A stretch of 64,000 nt of DNA from Geomobilibacter sp964432205 (GTDB taxonomy: Bacteria; Desulfobacterota; Desulfuromonadia; Geobacterales; DSM-12255), in assembly GCA_964432205.1 (NCBI GenBank), contig CAYSMK010000021.1, positions 25,463 through 89,462 on the forward strand. Direction: 5' to 3'. Shown here one piece after another: positions 18,395 to 26,574 of this stretch. The notes under the pieces were generated by a model that saw only the letters and a list, made by a program, of their open reading frames with translations, made no database searches and had not been told where the DNA came from. Made by a program: the position numbers and the translations under genes. Numbering within the stretch: position 1 is the first letter of the stretch; the number at the start of each line of letters is the position of its first letter.

Positions 18395-19615
18395 TCAGAA
18401 AATAATCTGGGCCTGCATACGGTACTGCATGTCGTCTGAACGGGCTGGCTGCTTGTGGATGTTGGTCACGTCGGCCTGGAGTTTCAGGTTGTGCTTACTG
18501 AAATAATAGGATATGGCCCCTTGGGTTTCGGTCTGAAGGTCCAGCGACCTGTCGCGGTTCGGATCGACATAAGAGTAACGGGCGGCAACCTCCAGATGCT
18601 TCGGGATTATAAAGTAGCCTGCCTGGGCGTATGCGCCGTGGGCTCGGAGCTTATTGCCGGAATCCTGCCCGTCAGCCTGACCTACGAAATACTCGCCCTG
18701 GGCGGAAAAGCCCATCCACTTGAAGGCGGCGTCAATGCCGAAGGTGTCAATATCGACCTTCTCCGAGGCGCCGAACGTGGAAGCTCCCTTTCCGAGCCAG
18801 CCGTTGGAGCCGGCAAAGGTCAGATTATTGCTTTCAAAGGCAGTAGCACCGGTCTTTTTCAGGGTGTCCGTGAAGTAATTGGCTCCGATCGAAACGAGCG
18901 GCTTCTCGCTGTGCTCCAGGTCCGCCTCGGAATAGGGCATGTCGCCTAAGGGATTGAAGGCAACCCTGGCGGCAAGGGCATTATCGTTCGTGCTGCGCAG
19001 GGTGTTTTGCCCAACACCACCGTAAATCCCCACGTTGTAGTTCACCAGACCTTTGGCGACTTTGCCGTGCAGCATAAGGCCCGTGTCGCGTCCCACCTTG
19101 AAGGTGTCGGTTGCGTTGGCGCGATCCACAAACTGCTGAGCCCCGGAGGAGGTGATCTCCTGGCGGGCGAACTGGACCTTCTCCTGGCCGAACAGAAGCT
19201 GGGTCTCGTCCATAAACCTGTAATTCAGCCAGGCGTCTTCCAAGAGCTTGGAAGAATCAGCGAAATTCGCTTGGAATTTGTATGTCAGGTCCTTCGTATA
19301 GGCATGGCCGCTCATGAAGAGCTTCATCCGGCGGACCCTGAATTCGGAGATATTCTGGCCGGAGTCTTTGTCGGTAAAAGTATACCGGCTCTGGAGGCGA
19401 GCCCCCAGGGAAAGCTGGAATTTTTCATCCGGTGCGGTAAAGGTAAATCCTTTGCCGAGCTTGTAATCCAGTGGTCTGCTCTTCGTCACCGCCTTGTAAT
19501 CCTCCTCGGTGATAACCCCCTTCTCCTTCAGGACATCCTCAAGGGTTTTCGCAAATGCATTGTGGCCCGCAAGTACGGCGGCCAGAGTTACTGCTGCTGC
19601 CAATTTCTTTTTCAC
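18395..19615 (-). CDS. Phosphate-selective porin O/P-family outer-membrane protein
   Basis: The 406-residue product is an OprO/OprP-type (Porin_O_P) beta-barrel. The start is a GTG at 19615 with GAGGAGG upstream. It gives VKKKLAAAVTLAAVLAGHNA as signal peptide, cleaved after AFA. The N-terminus of the mature part (TLEDVLKEKGVITEEDYKA) is the helical lead-in of this family. Barrel strands include SEFRVRRMKLFMSG and QLLFGQEKVQFARQE, and the C-terminus ends in a phenylalanine (MQAQIIF). Substrate specificity cannot be read from sequence; anions or phosphate are typical. IS remnants lie on both sides, so the locus has been rearranged. Confidence 0.88.
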   Translation of the reverse strand: MKKKLAAAVTLAAVLAGHNAFAKTLEDVLKEKGVITEEDYKAVTKSRPLDYKLGKGFTFTAPDEKFQLSLGARLQSRYTFTDKDSGQNISEFRVRRMKLFMSGHAYTKDLTYKFQANFADSSKLLEDAWLNYRFMDETQLLFGQEKVQFARQEITSSGAQQFVDRANATDTFKVGRDTGLMLHGKVAKGLVNYNVGIYGGVGQNTLRSTNDNALAARVAFNPLGDMPYSEADLEHSEKPLVSIGANYFTDTLKKTGATAFESNNLTFAGSNGWLGKGASTFGASEKVDIDTFGIDAAFKWMGFSAQGEYFVGQADGQDSGNKLRAHGAYAQAGYFIIPKHLEVAARYSYVDPNRDRSLDLQTETQGAISYYFSKHNLKLQADVTNIHKQPARSDDMQYRMQAQIIF

Positions 19616-19724
19616 TTTCTCCTCCTCATTTTGGCAATTATTTCGGCCTCCAGAGATGACCATTTGTAGAAGTGGACAACTCGCGGAGCCCGCCGCCATA
19701 GTATTGTAAAATGCATATTTTAGC

Positions 19725-20390
19725 GTGCTAAAGTGGCATAACATCTCGATCCTGGAACTGAAAAGGCATCTTGGGGTTGGCTATTCCGCAGCCTGGCGCG
19801 TGAAGCACAAACTTATGCAAGTCATGTATGAGCGCGAAGAAACAACCAAGCTTCATGGCCGCGTCGAAGTTGACGATGCATATCTTGGTGGTGAACACCC
19901 CGGGGGTAAGGTCGGGCGTGGTTCAGAAAACAAGACGCCTTTTATTGCAGCAATCCAGACCAATGCCAGCAACAATCCTGTATATGCCGTTTTTCGGCAA
20001 GTTGAGAGATTTAGCCTCGATGAGGTCACTTCCTGGGCCAAGCAGTCTTTAGTCCCTGATACCGTAGTGGTTTCTGATGGACTCGGTTGCTTCACAGCTG
20101 TAGAAAAGGCTGGCTGTATTCATCATCGTGAAGTTGTAGGTAAAAATCTAAAGAGCACCGACATGGAATGCTTCAATTGGATCAATACAATACTCGGCAA
20201 TTTGAAGACCGCCATCAGCGGAACTTATCATGCCTTTGACTTTGAGAAATACGGCTATCGCTATCTGACAGAATACCAGTACCGCTTCAACCGTCGGTTC
20301 AACCTGTCCACTATATTCACAAGACTAGTCTACGCCGCTACCCACACCGGGTGCCGTCCAGAAAGCTTTTTGCGCTTGGCCGCGAATTAG
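19725..20390 (+). pseudogene. IS1595/ISXO2-type transposase, N-terminally truncated
   Basis: The frame encodes the DDE domain of an ISXO2-like transposase, with VEVDDAYLGGE near residue 47, VVSDGLGCF near 118 and the C-terminal LTEYQYRFNRRFNL. Similarity begins around 19740 (ISILELKRHLG). The N-terminal zinc-ribbon segment of about 90 residues is absent. The remnant sits 110 bp upstream of the divergent porin gene, so its insertion may have defined that promoter region. GGACAAC occurs near both edges (about 19673 and, inverted, near 20425), which might be decayed termini. Confidence 0.8.
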
Positions 20391-21067
20391 AACGAATCAG
20401 GTAAAGAAAAGCCCTTACGTGTGGTTGTCCGCCACCGGACGAACGCAATGAAGGACTTGTTCATCTCCCCGTGTTTCTGCAGGTAAGAAGTAGCATCGTC
20501 ACCCGGAATCATTAAATTTTGCATAAAATAACTGCTAGGAATGGACTTGTCAAGATATCACGTCGTAATTATCTGAATTTTACTTCGTTGTAACACGACC
20601 GTCACGTGCGTGATGGATGAGTTTTGTTATGATATCAATGGATGAGGGCTGATCCGCAAGGTGCCTGAAGGAACAGCGAAATTTCGCACTTTGATAGTAC
20701 GTGTGGGCGCCTCCACGGGCTCAAGAAATTGTAGCCCTCGTTCTCGCGCTCCTTTCGTGTGCCGGTCCATCATTATGCATACAATTGTGCAGGCGTCGCA
20801 TTTTTCTGGGGCTGCCCGAAACGTTCAAACCAATGTATTATTTTATAGTAAACGAATTGGCCGCCAAGCCTAACATGGCTTTTTTGCAAATAAAGCTGGA
20901 CAGAGGATAGCGCAGCATGGTATGGAAAGATGCCATCGCGGCTGACCGAAATGCCGTTAAAGAGCCAGATGTATTTAGGATGCTAAAACAAGGTTTAAAG
21001 TTATATGTTTTTTTCGCTACCCGTCACATAAACCTGTAAGGGGGTGCTTACTCCCCCGTAGAGAAAG
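20391..21067. other. Intergenic region without a supported gene
   Basis: About 680 bp separates the transposase remnant from the lipoprotein gene. Short open frames near 20661-20910 show no family pattern, signal peptide or good ribosome site. The region is more AT-rich than its surroundings in 20500-20640 and 20960-21020. A small GGGGG/CCCCC hairpin lies at 21040-21057, directly before the lipoprotein ribosome site. I see nothing else. Confidence 0.6.
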
Positions 21068-21073
21068 GTGAAC

Positions 21074-21670
21074 ATGCAACCCGTCAAAATATTCCGTAAT
21101 AATCTGAGCTGTCGAATGCTTGCCATTTTGTTGTTTGCCACGGCCGCCGGTTGCGCAAGCACAAAAGCCCAATCGCCCGGACCGAATGATTATGTGGAAG
21201 TACCCAATCCCGCACTTACCATGTCCCCCAATGCTCCCGAGACGATCTGGGTACCGCGACGGTATGTGGAAAGCGGAGTTCCGCGCGGTGGTGAGTTGGC
21301 GAAGCGTGGATATGAGGCTGTTACTGGTAGCGGTGCCGCCACCGCAACTCCCTCTCCCGCGGTCACGGCCCAGCAGGCGGGGATAACCGGGCTGGCCGGG
21401 AAGCCCGCAGCTTTTATTCCCAGGTTTGGTTTGGTAGTGGCGGTGGATGGCGAGAAGATCTACTTCAATGTTGGCAGGGAGGCCGGCATTGCTCCGGGGC
21501 AGATGCTGAAAATATATCGGGGAGGAACCATTGTCGAAGGGCTCGGTCTTGCCCAGGGAGAGCTGGTTGGAACCGTCGAAGTTGTTGGCTATGTCGGCGC
21601 AAAGGGCAGCTACGGCCTTATCAAACCGGGAGGACAGGTGCGGCTAAATGACTTGGTAGGGGTTGAATAA
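21074..21670 (+). CDS. Lipoprotein with C-terminal beta domain
   Basis: This 198-residue protein has a lipoprotein signal, with the lipobox ATAAGC and the lipid cysteine near residue 27. A Thr/Ala/Pro-rich linker covers about residues 85-105. The C-terminal 90 residues (GLVVAVDGEKIYFNVGREAG) resemble a flagellar-assembly or secretion-type beta domain found in Geobacter lipoproteins, but I cannot name it. The ATG at 21074 follows AGAAAGG with good spacing. It lies 130 bp upstream of a porin gene on the same strand. Confidence 0.8.
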   Translation: MQPVKIFRNNLSCRMLAILLFATAAGCASTKAQSPGPNDYVEVPNPALTMSPNAPETIWVPRRYVESGVPRGGELAKRGYEAVTGSGAATATPSPAVTAQQAGITGLAGKPAAFIPRFGLVVAVDGEKIYFNVGREAGIAPGQMLKIYRGGTIVEGLGLAQGELVGTVEVVGYVGAKGSYGLIKPGGQVRLNDLVGVE

Positions 21671-21800
21671 CCTGAGTACTCCGACCGGCACTTTGCAGAA
21701 AGACAAGGAGGTGAACCATCATAACTTAACTCGATCAGGCACTGCGGGAATCTGTAATTACATTTCCACACTACGAAAAAAATGAAATGAGGAGGTGTTC

Positions 21801-23156
21801 ATGATTAAAAAGATCTCGGTTTCGATTGCTACCAGTCTGCTGCTTGTGTCTCCGGCCCTTAGCCAGGAAGTCCCCCAGGTGGCACCGCCAAACTACAATT
21901 GCGATTTCCAGCCGAGCTGTGAGGTGGCCCCCGGTATTTACGGCAGGATGGGCTCCCCGGCAAAGAGTAAATTCGATCTCTCTATCGGCGGCTTCGTAAA
22001 ATTGGACTATGCCTATAACTCCGTAAACTTGGGGAACAATGGTGCCTTGGGGGCGTTACAGCCTGGTATTCCCAAGAGTAGTTCCGTAGCCGGACAGCAG
22101 GACCAGTCGATCTTTACGGCCCGCCAGTCCCGGTTCTGGCTCAAGGTTGCCGGTCCTACGTTTCTGAGGGCCAAAACCGGCGCACTCATAGAGGCGGATT
22201 TCTACGGTACTGGCGCAGCCAACCAGTCCGCGAACCAGTCCGCTACCATGAGGCTGCGTCTTGCGCAGGCGACCCTGGACTGGGCCGATACCCAGGTGCT
22301 GTTTGGCCAAGCGTACGATATTTTCGGTCCGTATGTTGGGTCAACGGTTGATTTCGGTTCCGGGGCAACCACGGGTTCTCCTAACAATCCGCGGGTGCCG
22401 CAGATTCGGGTGACCCAGAAGGTGGATCTCGGTTCCGGCACGGCACTGAAACTGGTTGCCGGTGTGCAGAACCCGGTACAGGATGCTAATTTACAAACCG
22501 GAACAGGGAGCGATTCATGGGGGTCGATGTTAAACATGGCCGGTCAGGCGATGTTGGTCAGTAAAGCCCTCGGTGTTTCGCCGGGCTATTATGGCCTGCC
22601 GATGAATTCGCTGACTGCAGGCGTGTTCGGCCTCTACGGCAACCAGGACGTTGCGGGCGCTAAGAACCGGGTAAATAGCTGGGGGTATGGTTTTTACACG
22701 TTCGTCCCTGTACTGAAATCAAAAGACGGCAAGGACCGGACAATGACCGCCACATTTGAGGGACAGGCGTACATGGCGGCCAATCTGAGTTCCCCGGCCG
22801 GAATTGGCGCGACAGCCAAAGACGTGCTTGCGAACAAATCACCGGCCAAGGGCTACGGCGTGGCAGCACAAGTCATTTTTTACCCCACTCAGAATCTTGG
22901 CCTTACCGCTGGTTATGGCAGACGAAATGCCTATAATTATGCGAGCTATGCAGGGATCAACAATTTCGAAAAGTCAAACTCTCAGGTTTTTGTCAATGCT
23001 GCCTATGATCTGAATGCGGCGGTAAGGGTTGCTGCCGAGTATCAGAATATCAACACGCAGTACGGTAACGTGACGAACGGAGCAGGCAACCTGGCCGGAC
23101 TGGCCGAGTCCGGTCATGCCAATATCGGACGCCTGGCACTTTATTACTTCTTCTAG
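21801..23156 (+). CDS. Outer-membrane porin
   Basis: The 451-residue product has a signal peptide (MIKKISVSIATSLLLVSPAL) and a mature beta-barrel pattern ending in LALYYFF. The first strand, FDLSIGGFVKLDYAYN, and the RQSRFWLKV segment resemble DcaP-like or general Gram-negative trimeric porins. The ATG at 21801 follows GAGGAGG. Two cysteines near residues 35 and 41 (NCDFQPSC) may form a disulphide before the barrel. A strong terminator follows 21 bp after the stop. The substrate is unknown. Confidence 0.87.
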   Translation: MIKKISVSIATSLLLVSPALSQEVPQVAPPNYNCDFQPSCEVAPGIYGRMGSPAKSKFDLSIGGFVKLDYAYNSVNLGNNGALGALQPGIPKSSSVAGQQDQSIFTARQSRFWLKVAGPTFLRAKTGALIEADFYGTGAANQSANQSATMRLRLAQATLDWADTQVLFGQAYDIFGPYVGSTVDFGSGATTGSPNNPRVPQIRVTQKVDLGSGTALKLVAGVQNPVQDANLQTGTGSDSWGSMLNMAGQAMLVSKALGVSPGYYGLPMNSLTAGVFGLYGNQDVAGAKNRVNSWGYGFYTFVPVLKSKDGKDRTMTATFEGQAYMAANLSSPAGIGATAKDVLANKSPAKGYGVAAQVIFYPTQNLGLTAGYGRRNAYNYASYAGINNFEKSNSQVFVNAAYDLNAAVRVAAEYQNINTQYGNVTNGAGNLAGLAESGHANIGRLALYYFF

Positions 23157-23177
23157 TCTGGAGTTGTGAGGTAAATG

Positions 23178-23216
23178 AAACAGGCACCTCCCGGATCAAT
23201 TGGGAGGTGCCTGTTT
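23178..23216. terminator. Strong bidirectional terminator
   Basis: AAACAGGCACCTCCC pairs perfectly with GGGAGGTGCCTGTTT over 15 bp. It separates the plus-strand porin gene from the convergent epimerase gene and can end both transcripts. Confidence 0.9.
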
Positions 23217-23247
23217 TGTTTGAATTTGCGTTGGGTGTGGCCGTGTA

Positions 23248-23652
23248 TCAGTGGCCCGTTTGGCAAAGTTCGGTCAGGACGCCGGTACTGCTCTTGGGAT
23301 GCACGAAGGCGATTCTGGTGTCATGGGCGCCATTTCTCGGCACGGCATCGATCATCCTGACACCGTCCTGTTGGAGCCCGGCGATTGCAGCCTCGATGTC
23401 GGCGACCTCGTAGGCGATGTGGTGGATGCCCGGACCGCTCTTTTCCAGGAACCTTGCAACCGGGCTGTCCGGTGAAGTCGGCTCCAGCAGTTCAATCTTC
23501 GATTCGCCAATCTGCAGCATGGCGACCCGCACCTTCTGCTCCGGCACCTCCTCCGCTCCTTTGAAGGCCATGCCGAGCTGGTCGCGGTAGAAGGGGAGGG
23601 TTTCATCGATGGATTGTACGGCAATACCTATGTGACTGATTTTCTTAAGCAT
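23248..23652 (-). CDS. mce: Methylmalonyl-CoA epimerase
   Basis: The 134-residue product interconverts (R)- and (S)-methylmalonyl-CoA, linking the carboxylase and the mutase in the propionate pathway. It is a vicinal-oxygen-chelate fold protein. Metal ligands are visible as H in ISHIGIAV, Q/E in the central region (ESKIELLEP) and H in GPGIHHIAYEV; AFVHPKSSTGVLTELCQ is the typical C-terminus. The start is the ATG at 23652, which has AAGGA upstream. It is the last gene of the propionyl/methylmalonyl-CoA operon and is separated from the mutase by the GxxExxY cassette. Confidence 0.95.
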   Translation of the reverse strand: MLKKISHIGIAVQSIDETLPFYRDQLGMAFKGAEEVPEQKVRVAMLQIGESKIELLEPTSPDSPVARFLEKSGPGIHHIAYEVADIEAAIAGLQQDGVRMIDAVPRNGAHDTRIAFVHPKSSTGVLTELCQTGH

Positions 23653-23672
23653 GAAAAAGTCCTTTTTAGAAT

Positions 23673-24111
23673 CCACCACGGAGACACGGAGACACGGAGA
23701 AATTCAGAGAACGAATCTTTTCAGGCCATCCTTCAACAGCGGAGCATTGAAGTTAAGGAGCAAGCCGGTCTTCACACCGGACAGGCGCAGATATGTCAAT
23801 AATTGTGCTTCGTGCACCGGGAGAAGTTTCTCGATAGCTTTGAGCTCGACAATGACCCTGTTTTCGACAAGAAGGTCAAACCGGTAGGCACAATCAAGCG
23901 CTTTCCCCTTGTATGTCACGGGCAGCATCTTTTGCCGTTCATAGACCAGCCCCAGAGCATCAAGTTCATAGCACAGACACTCCTCATAGGCTGACTCAAG
24001 CAGGCCGGGACCTAATTGCCGATGAACCTCAATTGCCCCTTTGATAACGCTTTCGGTTATTTCCTCGTCTATCACTCAGACTTTCTCCGTGCCTCCGTGT
24101 CTCCGTGGTGG
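23673..24111. mobile_element. GxxExxY cassette flanked by 30-bp inverted repeats
   Basis: Two 30-bp arms at 23673-23702 and 24082-24111 are inverted copies that match at 29 of 30 positions. They are built from CACGGAGA units, for example CCACCACGGAGACACGGAG at the outer end. They enclose exactly one gene, a GxxExxY protein. The 439-bp unit lies in the gap between the mutase stop and the epimerase start, 13-21 bp from either gene. No transposase is encoded. The right arm supplies the GGAG ribosome site of the internal gene. Confidence 0.8.
23704..24075 (-). CDS. GxxExxY-family protein
   Basis: This 123-residue protein belongs to the GxxExxY family (TIGR04256). The signature is in LGPGLLESAYEECL (G..E..Y). 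The core FDLLVENRVIVELKA carries the acidic residue and ExK pattern of a PD-(D/E)xK nuclease-like fold, so nuclease activity is possible but unproven. The start is a GTG at 24075, with GGAG from the neighbouring inverted repeat as ribosome site. Such genes are commonly found in short repeat-bounded cassettes. It has no evident link to methylmalonyl-CoA metabolism. Confidence 0.88.
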   Translation of the reverse strand: MIDEEITESVIKGAIEVHRQLGPGLLESAYEECLCYELDALGLVYERQKMLPVTYKGKALDCAYRFDLLVENRVIVELKAIEKLLPVHEAQLLTYLRLSGVKTGLLLNFNAPLLKDGLKRFVL

Positions 24112-24124
24112 GTTTTCAGGTTTA

Positions 24125-25780
<1,656 letters not shown>

Positions 25781-25894
25781 TGAATTCTCCTTCGATGGCG
25801 GTACATGACAACATCCCCTTTACCCACGGCGATCAACCTGAATGCCGGCAGAGAAAAGGGGATGCAAGGGCATTTCATGAAGCTGTGGATGTGG

Positions 25895-26530
25895 TCAGAG
25901 GATGGCCTTGACCAGGGCCAGTGCTTCGTCAGTGATCTCATCCGGGTTTCTGGCCGTAGATGCATCGACCCTTACCCCGCGCCAGCGGTGGATTTCCTTG
26001 AGATAGAATTCTCGCATCTGCTGATAATATTCGAGACCACCCTCGTGATGGATCTGCAGTACATCCTCGATCCGTTCATGGGCCTCTTCGGCCGGCACGT
26101 CGATGAAGATGGTCAGGTCGGGGTAGATCTCGTCTTCGAAAAGAAAGCCCCGGGATATCTTGTCCAGATGGCGCAGTACGTCGAAATGCTTCGTGTAGCC
26201 GTTCACCCAGGCATTGGCCAGCGAGGAGATACTCGACTGCTTGCAGAGCACGATCTTGTCCTGCTGCAGCGCCGGCTCGACGATGTTCTTGAAGATCTCG
26301 GCCCGCACTGCGCCCTCGAAAATGAAGTCGGCCCGGGGATTTTTACCGAACGGCCAGTTGAGCATCGACGCCATGCCCAACTCCTGTACCCGCCCGGAGT
26401 CAGGATTGGCGCATTCGACAACGTCGTATTTCATTTCGACCAGCGCCTTGTGCAAGGCGACGATGGCTGCCTTGACCTGCTGACCGGAGCCACTGATCCC
26501 CTCGATAACGATAAATTTCCCTTTTCTCAC
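25895..26530 (-). CDS. Thymidylate-kinase-like protein with degenerate P-loop
   Basis: This 211-residue protein has the overall shape of thymidylate kinase, but key residues differ. The Walker A segment is GISGSGQQ, where kinases have GxxGxGK(S/T), so the phosphate-binding lysine is a glutamine. The DR(Y/F/H) motif is replaced by KQS in VLCKQSSISSLANAW. The C-terminal LTIFIDVPAEEAHERI remains typical. dTMP kinase activity is therefore unlikely. It sits 44 bp after the biotin carboxylase gene and about 110 bp before the mutase, in the propionyl-CoA operon. A nucleotide- or CoA-sensing role is conceivable but not shown. Confidence 0.85.
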   Translation of the reverse strand: MRKGKFIVIEGISGSGQQVKAAIVALHKALVEMKYDVVECANPDSGRVQELGMASMLNWPFGKNPRADFIFEGAVRAEIFKNIVEPALQQDKIVLCKQSSISSLANAWVNGYTKHFDVLRHLDKISRGFLFEDEIYPDLTIFIDVPAEEAHERIEDVLQIHHEGGLEYYQQMREFYLKEIHRWRGVRVDASTARNPDEITDEALALVKAIL

Positions 26531-26574
26531 GGTATCCTCCTAGTAGTATCCATCCGTAACCTCACGGATGAAAA

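Noticed and set aside
20661..20910. Two short plus-strand frames upstream of the lipoprotein
   Set aside because: Neither has a ribosome site, a signal peptide or any family resemblance.
23673..23702. CRISPR-like direct repeats in the CACGGAGA units
   Set aside because: The units are adjacent with no spacers and occur as inverted arms.
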